Notes under the pieces: generated by a model
Database searches by the model: none
What the model was told of the DNA's origin: nothing
What the model saw: only the letters and a program-made list of their open reading frames with translations
Source: Bacteroidales bacterium
GTDB lineage: Bacteria > Bacteroidota > Bacteroidia > Bacteroidales > P3
DNA length: 64,000 nt
Direction of reading: 5' to 3'
Assembly (NCBI GenBank): GCA_017451385.1
Contig: JAFSPS010000047.1
Coordinates: 58,669-122,668, forward strand
Translations under genes and position numbers: made by a program
Shown: one piece after another, positions 37,701 to 47,036 of the stretch
Position numbering within the stretch: position 1 is the first letter of the stretch
Layout of the letters: every line of letters starts with the position of its first letter

Positions 37701-40450
37701 TGCATCACGGTGCCGCGGTAGTTGTCCTGATAGAAAGTAATCTTGTAGGGGGCAGTGATGGGCAGGTCGCCCGCATTGGAGTAGCTTACTGTCACGGCGT
37801 AGTCGTCATTGGTAAGTGTTGCTGTGGCGTTGCTAACGGCAATATCGGCTACGGGGTTGAAGGGGCGTCCGTGTTCGTCTATGGTGGTGGCTTGTTGTAG
37901 GAAGTTGTTGAAAGGACGATGGATTACTGTCGCATCGTCAGGGTCGGTGTAGGAGGTAGCGTTGTTGAAGAGGTAGCGCGGCAGCGTAAGGTCGCGGTTG
38001 ACATTGGTGACGTTGTAGAGGTATTGGTTCCATACGGGGCGAGCAGGCGGCCACTGAGCTCCTGCGGAGCGGAAGATGTTGAGTTTGCCATTCATGGTGG
38101 CGTTGCCGCTGGGGTTGCCCACGGAGATTATCTCGGCATGGCCGTCGCTATCGACATCGGCGATGACGGGATACTGCATGATAGTCACCTCGGCATAGGG
38201 AAGAGTGCTTTTGGTGTTGCCGGAGCCATCGACAATCTTCATGGTGCGTTCGTCGCAGATGAGAAGTTCCATCTCGCCGTCTTGGTCGAAGTCGAAGCAG
38301 GTAACGCCGTTGCTGTAGCTATCCTCTGTAACGCCGATGTCCCATACGAAATTGAATCTCCTATTGACGTAATCGTATTTGTAGGTAGATATTCCGTTGC
38401 GAGCGGCGCTCTGTATGACAATCTCGAGGTTAGGGTCGCTGTCGATGTTAGCTATCAGCGGTAGGCTTTTTCCCACGGAAGACGTCGTGAAAGCGGTAGC
38501 GTTGCTGACAGAGTTGTTGGCGACATCCCAGACGTAGAATGATACTGTTCCGCTGTTCGGGTAGTTGTGGTTTGCTTCGTAGCGGTTGGAAATGAAGATA
38601 TCCAGATGTCCGTCGAGGTTGAAGTCTGCCACTTGAGCATGCCCGTCGCTCTCGCTGACGCCGGCAGGCAGTGATGGAGCGGTGAGCCAAAGTTGCAGGG
38701 CAGAGATGCGTCCGGCGGTCAGTACGGGTTTGTAGATTTCGTTGCCGAGGATGACCTCCATCACATCGTCGGAGGCATCAATGTTTGCCACGCAAGCCAT
38801 GCTGATTTTTTGGCGTAGTGGTGCGGTGCTGTTGCCTTGATGTGCGAAGCTGGCACCGAGATTGCTGCCGCCCGTTGCCGTGGCGAGGTGGTTGCCTGTG
38901 GCGACATCGAAGACTTTGTTGCGAGCTATGACTTCTGCGTGGCCGTCGTTGTCGAGGTCGGCAAAGGCTACGGTGGTGTATTTGTCGTTGCCAGCGGAGA
39001 ACATCTGGTTGCTTGTCCAGACGAGAGGCGTGGCAGCAGTGAAGTCGTAGGCACGCAAGTATCCGTCGTCGTGTGCAACGACAATCAGACCTTTGCCGCC
39101 TTCGCGCACGAGTCCGTAGGGGGTGGCGGCAAAGGCAGAGACATAGGCAGTTAGCGCTATTTGCGCTTTCAGCCGATGCGTGGTGCCATCGAATACGAGG
39201 AGTTCGCGGACGCGGTTGGGGGTTGAGGTGTTCTGCCCTGTCACGCCGAAGCATACAATCTCGGGTTTGCCATCGCCGTCGAGGTCGCCCACGAGGGGTG
39301 TGACGAGGTTGGAGACGATAAGACCATCGCTCGACCACTGGCTTTGTATTGTCCAGAGGGACCCTAATGGTTGGGCGGAGCAGTTGACGGGCTCTATGTT
39401 GTCGGGTTGGTCGGGCGTATGAGTTACGGAGATGTGCAGATAGGCAGTGCTGTCGCATCCGGCACGGTTGGTGCCATGCCATTCGTAGTCGCCCGGAGCG
39501 GTATATGTCTGCCCGTTGCGCCAAGTGTAGGGAAGGGTGTGGACGGTCTCGTCAGATGTGGTAGGTCCTGCTACAGTCCAATGGTAGTAGGCTATCTCGC
39601 TTGTGCAACCAAAAGTATTGTCGTAAGTTTCTGTTGTGGTGAACGTAAAACCGGGTGCACCGTTGCTCACCTCGGTGGGGATAGGGATGAGGCGCGGACC
39701 CCGCACCAGCACGTTGTCTATGCCACAGCCTACGGCGCTGAGGTCTTTATGTCCAAAAGTGAATATGTTGTAGCCTGCTTGCAGGGCATTGAGGCTGCGT
39801 TCGAGGCGAGTCCATCTATCAGTGTCTCGTCGCTCTTGATACAGGTAGGCAATAGGTCCAGAACCGTTAAAATAAAGAGCACCAGATGAATTGAGGTAGA
39901 AGTTGCGAGCCACAGGCGTTGATGTGGCGTTGTAATACAGAATGCCAAACTCGTCGTAGTAAACGTTATAGCCATAGTACCAGTCTTCCTGTGTAAATGC
40001 TTCGTTGTAGTAATAGAGTGTAATTTTTGTCTGTGCAGGTATGTCAATCTTAATCTGAGGTGTTGCGAGATAAGCTATATATCCGTTTACCCAGTTGCAA
40101 CGGCTATAAGGGTCAACGCTTTCGGCAAAAGCAGAGCGTCCTTGATAGGCTGTTTGCGATTGCGTGCCGTTGCTTCTGTCCCATAGATAAATTCTATTTT
40201 TAGCCTCGAAATTGTTAATGCAGTTGTTAGTCTTGTTAGTGTACCAGCAGGAGCCTATGCCACTCTCGAAATTTTCAAAAAAAAGTGTATCGCCTGTGCC
40301 GTCAACGCCCATGTAGGTGTAGTTGCCGGAAGTGCCTTGACACACGGTGATATAGCGATGTCTTACTTGTTGTGAATGTGCATTATGAGAGCTGAAAAAG
40401 ATGCAGAGTAATATAAGTAAAAGATATTTATATCGTAGTGCATTGCGCAT
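31766..40450 (-). CDS. Giant T9SS type B cargo protein with two FG-GAP modules and Cys-pair repeats
   Basis: The 2894-residue secreted protein begins with a signal peptide ending near HSQ (27); the ATG at 40450 is chosen because the upstream one at 40480 falls in a TTTG-containing promoter-like site. In order: a jelly-roll-like domain (about 35-260), one Cys-pair repeat, an FG-GAP propeller with DxDxDG calcium loops plus a CARDB-like strand domain (about 385-970), seven repeats with an Ig-like insert, a second FG-GAP plus CARDB-like module (about 1470-2075), more repeats, a carbohydrate-binding-like domain starting NRIFNGDFSLGN (about 2305-2470), more repeats, and a type B gliding-associated C-terminal domain (FPNLVTPNGDGHNDIF near 2805 to end). 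About 18 repeats in all. It should be exported by T9SS and held on the surface; adhesion or glycan binding is inferred only. Confidence 0.9.
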   Translation of the reverse strand: MRNALRYKYLLLILLCIFFSSHNAHSQQVRHRYITVCQGTSGNYTYMGVDGTGDTLFFENFESGIGSCWYTNKTNNCINNFEAKNRIYLWDRSNGTQSQTAYQGRSAFAESVDPYSRCNWVNGYIAYLATPQIKIDIPAQTKITLYYYNEAFTQEDWYYGYNVYYDEFGILYYNATSTPVARNFYLNSSGALYFNGSGPIAYLYQERRDTDRWTRLERSLNALQAGYNIFTFGHKDLSAVGCGIDNVLVRGPRLIPIPTEVSNGAPGFTFTTTETYDNTFGCTSEIAYYHWTVAGPTTSDETVHTLPYTWRNGQTYTAPGDYEWHGTNRAGCDSTAYLHISVTHTPDQPDNIEPVNCSAQPLGSLWTIQSQWSSDGLIVSNLVTPLVGDLDGDGKPEIVCFGVTGQNTSTPNRVRELLVFDGTTHRLKAQIALTAYVSAFAATPYGLVREGGKGLIVVAHDDGYLRAYDFTAATPLVWTSNQMFSAGNDKYTTVAFADLDNDGHAEVIARNKVFDVATGNHLATATGGSNLGASFAHQGNSTAPLRQKISMACVANIDASDDVMEVILGNEIYKPVLTAGRISALQLWLTAPSLPAGVSESDGHAQVADFNLDGHLDIFISNRYEANHNYPNSGTVSFYVWDVANNSVSNATAFTTSSVGKSLPLIANIDSDPNLEIVIQSAARNGISTYKYDYVNRRFNFVWDIGVTEDSYSNGVTCFDFDQDGEMELLICDERTMKIVDGSGNTKSTLPYAEVTIMQYPVIADVDSDGHAEIISVGNPSGNATMNGKLNIFRSAGAQWPPARPVWNQYLYNVTNVNRDLTLPRYLFNNATSYTDPDDATVIHRPFNNFLQQATTIDEHGRPFNPVADIAVSNATATLTNDDYAVTVSYSNAGDLPITAPYKITFYQDNYRGTVMQSISVSTPLAIGASTSETHHFSRIDLCSRAISQIVVAVNDAGSGIAQHGGQQGECDTLNNTWTIPFDMQCSDTTYETINACDSLRWHGTTYFANGVYYFDTVGRGGTDSVAGLYLVLGHTSPTNVINDTACDQYYYGAIDSSFTNTTTFDSLYVNASGCDSLVTLSLIINRSKTTTDVHTACDSITWIDGNIYNTTTNTPYLTLQTSQGCDSIITLDLTIAYGSVTTTDTTVCDVFVWPYNGTTYTVGGTYSDTIVNSDGCDVINLLHLALYTTPILSVSADTTIISCSPATLRASGADFYRWTPSNTLSDSSNIGSTSTITATPTATTTYTVHGYSLDTLQQPQCGCTADITVHVATDTTTTTACDSYTWHLNSDTVITTSGRYASHATTASGCDSSVALDITIHPSHSFTTDTNLCDSLLWLVNDSLYTTSTSDVVRHQNTYGCDSNYTLNLTIRHSSHAAVETVGICHYYEWRINGHDSTFTASGIYYDTLTNHSGCDSLRTLDLTIHDCPIDTPDVVQDPQCYVQPPASAFDMQELYRVPGANSGTTPFVGDVDGDGIPDIVVCGTPIASRYGDDLIVIDGRNGTQKYHIPTETYRFSGQLMTIIDADANGIAELYLLAEDHYLYCYDIRGTGTLWRSNIQIDRRYIIMAADINADGRPEIVCGPYIFDAQTGTLLLQGTLQSTGMGYGAPNSNWTPANTPIVNRYTGSITYPNVGAPYKYYMQALTDIDRDGHLELCAGNTIYKPVINNTSGTAGNTWSILRQTEANSNIQGWDGQTFIADFDGDGDEDVCVLGFRADNRTDLYVWNGQTSTIIGYYNVVMTGGYPYYPYNANSGQTPSIPFCGDLDGNGTPEIIFNHPDAMRTFTFDASQPNKIRLMHNASALGETGGFAVFDFNQDGRNEIIYRTETQLGIVDGVTLADITTPITCHSGTVSEYPIVADVNGDGHAEIIVTANDTLFNNQRVPYSGDLRVYGSRQAGAWGSARTVWNQFNYNSVNINEDLTVPSHQFNIATRFPNGTEPFNSFLRQTPTLNRNGDIFMTAPDVFVSEDSTAINYNNSGISVSVKYCNQGETPFFAPHRVTVYGGEYRDNALVTNTASRTLEPGQCNTMRLFIARRVLCQLHTDSITVSANDGGWGIAQNGGQQTECDTVNNSLRLALRPFVPDGDTIAVTSCDSYTWHTDHDTVILHSGIYIDTVTDRDGCDSVPAINLSIRHSSDTTLNYTSCDSFFWDATRHTYRTSAYATAHLANDAGCDSTLTLHLTMRYSSIAPTDSAEACDIYLWFIDHSMHTSSGIYQHHTTNAAGCDSLQTLDLYIAPSPSLSLSPDTSIFTCGMATLHATGGDLYMWSPAASLSDSLVLDSVSSVSARPEATQTYTVTSFRLGRNRIFNGDFSLGNTGFFTDLSFINHDHQYGEYELVYDAAGNLGLGGRDHTTPNDTAGRFFLADGMLTANGTTWGQRISVEPNSTYIFSMWTTSLSTQNHAELQVYINGAEAGPEVYMTDSASADGVWMQHFFLWNSGDTSKANIRILNHNILGIGNDFGIDDISFNKILCSDTRTVTVHVGIDTADAVSCDTYTWQAANDRQLDSSGIYLDTVVTSRACDSTIALRLSMHYSDTSHIAADTCDTYTWQQTSRTHTISTTDTAILATSFGCDSIVVLHLTIRNSSPVSITRDTVCDHYTWSYDNTEYQQDTTVTRRNVNAVGCDSISVLLLKVNHRTFHTETFRGCDSYVWPIDGQTYTRSEKYIDTVPDRNGCDSIVTLVLSIYHSDRDTIIDTICDNYYYSFNGRQLNISDTYIQRLTNRDQCDSITILFLTVLPTHEFNIYDTVKEENLPYIAPDGSTYMYPAVDEKMMMHTKIGHCDSIIHLNLTVLYLIDYCDKTLLFPNLVTPNGDGHNDIFSIVGLDNNCWPHNELRIYNRWGALVHKSVNLKTSDDGWNPANMPAGTYYFLFQGSNPQNTIEHKGVIEVIKD

Positions 40451-40585
40451 AGGATAACTGTTTTCTTGTTTAACTTGCAAATATCACTAAATTTCTTGTA
40501 TTATACAAATTTATGTTATTTTTCGCACCTCAGAAGAGGCACATTCAGTCATCTTCGATTACTAAGAATGTTTTTTTTTTGACTC

Positions 40586-40616
40586 TTTGGTACATGAATA
40601 ATAATTGTTATATTTG
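40586..40616 (+). promoter_or_regulatory. Full Bacteroidota promoter for 223-residue barrel gene
   Basis: TTTG at 40586-40589 and TATATTTG at 40609-40616 with a 19-base spacer. It lies between the divergent giant gene and the barrel gene, 80 bases before the latter's ATG. Confidence 0.78.
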
Positions 40617-40696
40617 TTATGGTTTATTTGATGGCAATCAGGCTATGTTTGATGAGAATTAATGATTAAAAACCATTGAATTAAAACTAAAACGTT

Positions 40697-41368
40697 ATGA
40701 AGAAAATCTTTTTCACGTTAGTAATTCTTGCAACCATGAGCTGCGTATTCAGTAATGCGAATGCACAAGAAGAGAGTTCGCAGTCTCATCGTAATCATTT
40801 ATATGCACGAGCAGGTTTTGTCATACCTGTTGGCAATTTCGCCGATGTCGAACATGGAGCTGCTGCTAATGGTTTTTCTGTTGGCTTACACTATAGGCAT
40901 CAATTTGAAAAGAAAAGGTGGAGCGGCATTCTTTCAGTAGATTTTTTTAGAAATGGGCAGAATGACAAAGTGCTGAAAATACTTCAAAAACAGGGGGTAT
41001 ATGGTTTTGAAGATGTCTATATGTATAATCTACCAATCATGTTTGGCGTTAGTTATGATTATCCCTTGTCGGAGAATTATAGTGTTTTCGCTGAAGGAGC
41101 GATAGGCTTAAATATCTTTTGGATTAGCGATGCTACTATTCACAAGGGCATTCAGTCTTTTACCATGGATTATGGAGTTGCTTTTTCGTCCCCGCTGCGT
41201 TTGATGGTGGGTTGCCGTCTCTATAGATATATCAATGTGTCGGCAGGATATTATTATTTCGGGTCACCAACAATTTATGTGGAAACCAGCATCCCTGATT
41301 ATAACGGCGGATTTGAGAAATGCCCCGATATGGGAGCCTTTGTCTTTCAGGTAGGAGTTGGACTTTAA
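40697..41368 (+). CDS. Outer-membrane beta-barrel protein between the giant cargo genes
   Basis: The 223-residue protein has a signal peptide ending ANAQ near 24, then NHLYARAGFVIPVGNFAD, typical of the porin-like outer-membrane barrel family of Bacteroidota, and a run of amphipathic strands to the C-terminal VGVGL. It differs from the two barrel paralogues at 29.6-31.3 kb. It is divergent from the first giant cargo gene and convergent with the second, with its own consensus promoter. A role linked to the cargo is suggested by position only. Confidence 0.82.
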   Translation: MKKIFFTLVILATMSCVFSNANAQEESSQSHRNHLYARAGFVIPVGNFADVEHGAAANGFSVGLHYRHQFEKKRWSGILSVDFFRNGQNDKVLKILQKQGVYGFEDVYMYNLPIMFGVSYDYPLSENYSVFAEGAIGLNIFWISDATIHKGIQSFTMDYGVAFSSPLRLMVGCRLYRYINVSAGYYYFGSPTIYVETSIPDYNGGFEKCPDMGAFVFQVGVGL

Positions 41369-41463
41369 TAACATTTTTTCCTGAGTTATTAAGCCTTTTG
41401 TTCTCATGAACACACACGTCGTGTGTGGTGGTTTATGCCTTTCTTACCTGATAGGCAAGAGAG

Positions 41464-44400
41464 TTATTTAACCACTTCTATCACACCTTGTCGGTGTATG
41501 TTCTGCTGAGGATTGCTGCCGATGAAAATGTAGAAGTAGGTGCCGGCAGGCATATTGTCGGGTTTCCAGCAGTCGTTGCCGTCGGTCATGTCTGTGGCGT
41601 GAAACACAATGGCGCCCCAGCGGTTGAGGATGCGGAAGTCGTTATGCGGCCAGCATCCGCGTTCGAGGCCGACGATGGAGTAGGTGTCGTTCACTCCGTC
41701 GCCATTGGGTGTTACGAGGTTGGGGAAAGCAAGAGTGCCGTCGCAGTCTATCATCTTGTAGCGCACAAAGAGATTGAGATGTATCAGGCTGTCGCATTGG
41801 TGAGAAGAAGACAGAGAATATAAGTTGTCGCGGAAGGCATAGTAGATAAGGCTGCCGTCGGGTGCGTGATAGGGGATGCTGTCTTCGGCAACGGTGTCAA
41901 AGATTTGTAGTTCGTAGGCGGGGAAGACGGTGAGGTGTAGTGAGAGGACGCTGTCGCAGTCGTTCTGTTTGCGCAAGGTGGTGCTGTAGTTGCCGCTGAC
42001 GGAGTAGTCGCGGTTGGCAAAGTTGTAGGGGTGGTTGCTGCAGGTGGTGTCGGTGAAGTGTAGCGTGTCGCTGTAATGGATGGTGAGGCGAAGAATGGTA
42101 ATGCTGTCGCATCCGTAGATGCTGGTGGCGTTGATGGTGTCGATGATGGATTGATTATAGGTTGTCGCCGTCGGAGGGAAGAAGAAGCTGTCGCAGGTGG
42201 TGGAGGCAACGATGTTGAGAGAGGAGCGGTGAATGATAAGATTCAGCACTTTGTTGCTGTCGCATCCTACTTGGTTGGTACGATGCACGATGGTGTCGGT
42301 GGTGCGTTTGTAGAGGTGGTTGTCGAATGGCCAGCGGTACTCGTTGCAGGTTTCGGCGTGAGTGGTGTCGGTGGGGGAGGAGTAGCGCAGGGTGAGGCGT
42401 AGTATGCGCAGGCTGTCGCAGTCATGCTGTGTGCGCAGACGCAGGGTGTCGATGGTGGATGCAGTATAGATGTTATTGTTGCAGTGCCAAAGGAAGCGGT
42501 CGCAGCTGTCGATGGTTTCGGTTAGGTGTATGCTTTTGTTGATGGTGAGCCTGAGGCGCACGATGCTGTCGCATCCGTTGTCGGTAGTTATGGTGTCGGT
42601 GAAAATGCCAGAGGTGGTATATGTCCTTGCGCTGTTGGTGGTCGCCCATGTATAGTTGTCGCAGGCTGTGTGTTGAGCGGTATCTACGATGACGTAAACG
42701 CGGATATTGTTTGTGCTGCTGCAGAGGCGGTTGCCGTTGTTGTCGAGACGATAGCCTGTTACGACGAACATCTCGTCATGCGTCAGCTGTGCTCTGATGG
42801 TCATCACGTTGCCGTAGGCGAGAGTGTCTCTGATGGGAGCACGCGGATACCACGAATAGTCGTCGGCTCCGGAGGCGGAGAGGAGTGCATAGCTGCAAGA
42901 ATAGATGGTGGTGTCCGAGCTGAGTGTCAGAGAGGGTGTGGTGACTATGGAAAGGCTGAGGATGCGCACGCTGTCGCAACCGGCATGGTTGAGAGAGGTG
43001 TCGAGATAGATTCCGTTTGAGGAATAGGTCTGCCAGTTGGCAGGCCAGATGTAGCTGTTGCAGTTTACGGTGTGTTGTGTGTCTGCCACGGAACTACGGC
43101 GTAGCGTTAGATTTAGCGACACGTTGCTGTCGCATCCGGCGAGGTTGGTGAGGGTATGGGAGTAAAGTCCGTCGTCGGTATAGGTGATGGCGGTGGCATC
43201 CCAATAGAAACTGTCGCAGGGCTGTTGTTGTATTGTTGGTGCTGTGGTGCTGTGGCGGATGGATAGGTTAAGGATGTTTATGCTGTCGCATCTGTCAATG
43301 TTCATGTTGGTGTCGGAGTATATGCCAGACTGCGAGAAGGTGCGAGGGGAGGATATGTGCCAAGTATAGGTGTCGCAACTGTCAACCACCAGCGTGTCGG
43401 GCTGTGATGAATAGCGTATGGTGAGTTGCAGTGTGATGGTGCTGTCGCATCCGTGGGTTGTGGTGTCGTGAGCATTGAATGAGCCGGAGCGGGTATAGTA
43501 AATGTTGGTTGTTTCCCATAGGTAGTTGTCGCAGGTGTCAATGGATACTGTTGTCTGTTGGCTGCTATCTATGGTGAGCCGTAGTGTCAATGTGCTGTCG
43601 CACCCTTGACTGTTACCGCCCGTTTGCGTATGGTTGTATTCGCCAGAAGCGGTGTAGCGTTGGCCGCTGAGAGGCCATGTGTATTCGTCGCAGTAGCGTA
43701 GGCTGATGGTGCCGGCGTTGGTGCTATGTCGCACTGTGAGGTTAAGAGTGATGATGCTGTCGCAGAGGTGTGTTGTGGCGATAGTGTCGGAGTAGATGCC
43801 GGAGCTTGTGAGGAGCGTGTCGGTGGAGGCGTGCCATAGCAGGCTGTCGCAGGGAGCGAGATACTGTGTGTCGGCAATGGCGGAGAAATGCAGTGTCAGG
43901 TTTAATGTCAGGAGGCTGTCGCATCCGTGTATGGTGTTGTGGTGTGATGAGTATTGTCCTGAGGCGGAGTAGGTGTTGTTGTCGGCATTCCAGAGGTAGC
44001 TGTCGCAGGTGTCTATGGTGAATTGTTGCGAGGTGCTGCTGTCGATGACGAGGATAAGCGTCTGAGTGCTGTCGCATCCTTGGCTGTTGGCTGCTGTGTT
44101 GGTATGGCTGAATGTGCCAGAGACGGTAAGACGTTGTCCGTTGAACGGCCATGTGTATTCGTCGCAGTGGCGTTCGTTGATGCTGTCGGCATGGGTGCTG
44201 TGGCGGACGGTGAGGATGAGCGTGGTGATGCTGTCGCAGTGGTGCGCCGTGGAGAGAGTGTCGTGGTAGTTGCCACTGGTGCTAAGCGTAGCGCCGAGCC
44301 ATAGCAGGCTGTCGCAGATGGAGATGGCGGTGTCAAGTCGTGCAGTGTTGTGGAGTGTGAGGTGTAGCGTTGTGGTGCTATCGCATCCTTGCGGCGTCGT

Positions 44401-46977
44401 GGTCTGCGACGAGTAGTTGCCGGAGGTGGTATAGTCAATGCCCGTGGAGGTCCATAGGTAGTGGTCGCAGGTGTCTTTGTTTATGGAGACATTGATGCTG
44501 CTGCTGATGGATAGTATGATTGTTGCTGTGCTGTCGCACCCTTGTCTGTTGCCGCCAGTGATGGTGTGCGTGTAGGTGCCACTGGAGGTGTAGCGCTGGC
44601 CGTTAAAGGACCAAGTGTAGTCGTTGCAGCTGCCAACCTCAATGGGTGTCGCGGTGGTGTTTTGATTGATTGTTAACGATAGATGTATGCTGCTGTCGCA
44701 TCCGGCACGATTGGTGATGATTGTGTCAAATTCGGTAGAGGCGGAGAATGTGCGGGACCGCGAGCCAATCTGCCTCGTGTAGTTGTTGCACTGATTAATG
44801 CTTTCGGATACAGGAGTAGAAGAGTGGTTTATGGTGAGTTGCAGTACTGTGGTGCTATCGTTGCCGTATTGGTTGCAGGCAGTGCATGTAACACTGTCAA
44901 GCGTAGAAACGGTATAGGTTTGACCGTTGACAGGCCATGTGTAGCTGTTGCAGGCGTTAATTGTTTGTACGACGCGGGTGTCGCGTTGCATGATGAGGTG
45001 CAGTCGTGCCGTGCTGTCGCATCCGTGTCTGTTTTTGAGACGTCCGTTGTTGTTATAGCTGTAGGTGCCGGGCGTTGCATATGTTTGTCCTGTGCCATTA
45101 GTCCAGCGGTAGGGAGTGAGTGAGTTGACGGTTGTGTCGGAGCTGGAGCTGTCATAGACAATCCATGTCGTCAGGCGTTGCACATCGCAACGTCCGGGTA
45201 CTGTCCACGGCATGCGCACAGTGATGCGGTCGCCCGAAACGCTATGTTCCAGTTCGGAGGGTACGGTGCGAATGGTGTTGGCAGACACTTTGAAATCGTC
45301 CACACCGGTCATATATCCGTTGCCGGCGCTTTTGAAACGGAAGTAGTAGGTGCCGGGTCCGGGGAGGTTGGATAGCGAGAAAGCCGTTTCAGCCCAGTAG
45401 GGATAGGTGTCGGGGTCCACATCGCCACCACCGGAGGACCATATCTCGGTCCACGGACCTGAGGGAGAGGTGCTGTATTCAAGAGACAGGTTGTTGTAGC
45501 CCTGCTCGCCGTTGCTGTAGTTGAATGCTATGGCCACGTAAGCAAATGATACATAAACAAGCATAGGGTTGTAGGGGATATATATGGCTGGCGAGCGTAG
45601 CGTGGAAGAATAGGTACGCGGACTGTTGTTGCCCCACCAAGTGAGGTGCATGGCAGAGCGGCCGCTGCCGCCATAGGCGTTGCGATAGGCTCCAGAGTTG
45701 TATTGTGTGCCGTTGAGGTCATATTGGTACATGGCCCAGCGTGTGGTGCGGCTTGAGCCGTTGCCAATGGTGTTGCTCTCGTCCACAATCCATGTGCCAA
45801 CATCGTAACTGTTGGTGAATCCTTCGAGCAGTATGACCTCGTCGGATGAGCCAATCTGTCCATGGTCGCCGACACACATAGAGTCAATGTCCTCGTATTC
45901 AGGTACGGTGTTGCAGCAAGAGATGGTTACGAGGGTGTCAAGCACGGCGCACTGGCTAACGACATAGACGCGGTGTGTGCCGGGGCCTGCGGAGAGCACG
46001 TTGGATGCCTGCGGGCTGTTGGGCGATGTGAAGGCATAGGCATAGGAGGCTCCGGCGTTGGGACGCGGGTTGATGGTGATGCTTCCAGCATCGGCACCGC
46101 ATGGCTGTTGTATGGATATATTATCTATATCTATGTGGTTCTCGTTGTCGTAGGGGTCGCGATAGTTGTTGAAGAGGCTGCGTACCTCGCTGTCTGAGAG
46201 TGCGCGGTTGTATATGGCTATGTCGTCGAGAGAGCCATTGAAGGTGAAATAGGGCGACGGGTCGTCCTGTTGTCCGATATACAAGTCGAAGTTGTTGGAC
46301 ATGTAGAGAGACGGGGCGGCTGTGGTAAGCTCGGTGTAGAGCACACCGTTGAAATAGACGCGGCTGCGGTTGCCGTCAACGACCTGCACGACGTGAATCC
46401 ATTGTCCGTAGGTGTAGCAGTTCATGGAGGCCTGAGCACCGACATTAAGGTGGTTGCCGTTACGGTCTGATATTTTGAGGTCGCACAGCTGTTGGCGCGA
46501 TGAGGAGAGCGAGGTGTACACACAGAGGCCGCCGTAGTTGGAATAGCCGTAGCTGAGGCCGCTTTTAGCAATGACGGTGAAGATGGCGTCAGAGCCTACG
46601 TTTTGCTCGTAGCCAGACCATCCGTTGTTGTTCCAGATGGTGCCTGCGGAGGATGTTTGCATCATCCAGAACGAGATGCTGACGGTGTTGTATAAGTTGA
46701 GTGAGTTGTCTTGATTGACGCGAATGTAGTTGTTGGAGCCGCGTCAGCCGAAATAGTAGGCGCTGTTGGGGGAGCCGAATCGGTCGGAGGTGAGGGAGGC
46801 GCCCCGCACATATCCGTGGTTGTAGTTGCCGGAGAGGTCGTTGGCGTTGCCGTTGAAGCCATAGTAGGCTACCAGTCCGTTGGTCGGCACATTGGGTGGT
46901 ACAGACTGACCGCAAATCATGCCAATCGGGAGCAATAACGATAATATAAATATGTATTTAAGCAACGTGCGTGGCAT
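41464..46977 (-). pseudogene. Second giant T9SS type B cargo gene, interrupted by an in-frame TGA
   Basis: The frame from ATG at 46977 to the stop at 41464 has 1838 codons and one internal stop: TGA at 46744-46746, codon 78. Before it are a signal peptide (ending near CGQS) and the start of a LamG/concanavalin-like domain (LVAYYGFNGNANDLSGN...SAYYFG). After it the same domain continues in the same frame (RGSNNYIRVNQDNSLNLYN). Then come a jelly-roll-like domain, about 20 Cys-pair repeats with an Ig-like insert, and a type B C-terminal domain (FPNLVTPNGDGVNDTYS). Without readthrough the long downstream part lacks a signal peptide and cannot be exported. A point mutation or sequencing error is most likely. 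The 59-base gap after ispE shows no TAnnTTTG box, so it may be transcribed from upstream genes. Confidence 0.82.
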
Positions 46978-47036
46978 GATGGTTTTTTGTTTGTCTGTAT
47001 GTGGCGCGGAGAGTGTTTTTATTGCTGTTGTCCGCT

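Noticed and set aside
32961-39154. Many long open frames on the plus strand opposite the giant cargo gene
   Set aside because: They arise because the minus-strand repeats are Asp/Ser/Thr-rich, giving few stops in other frames. They have no signal peptides, start context or family resemblance.
41400-41464. Terminator between the 223-residue barrel gene and the second giant gene
   Set aside because: Short inverted repeats (ACACACG/CGTGTGT and CTTRCCT/AGGYAAG) are present, but stems are weak and no T tract follows on either strand.
46744-46746. TGA as selenocysteine or reassigned codon
   Set aside because: Many genes here end in TGA, so it is a stop in this genome. No obvious hairpin of the selenocysteine type follows, and a sugar-binding-type domain is an unlikely place for selenocysteine.
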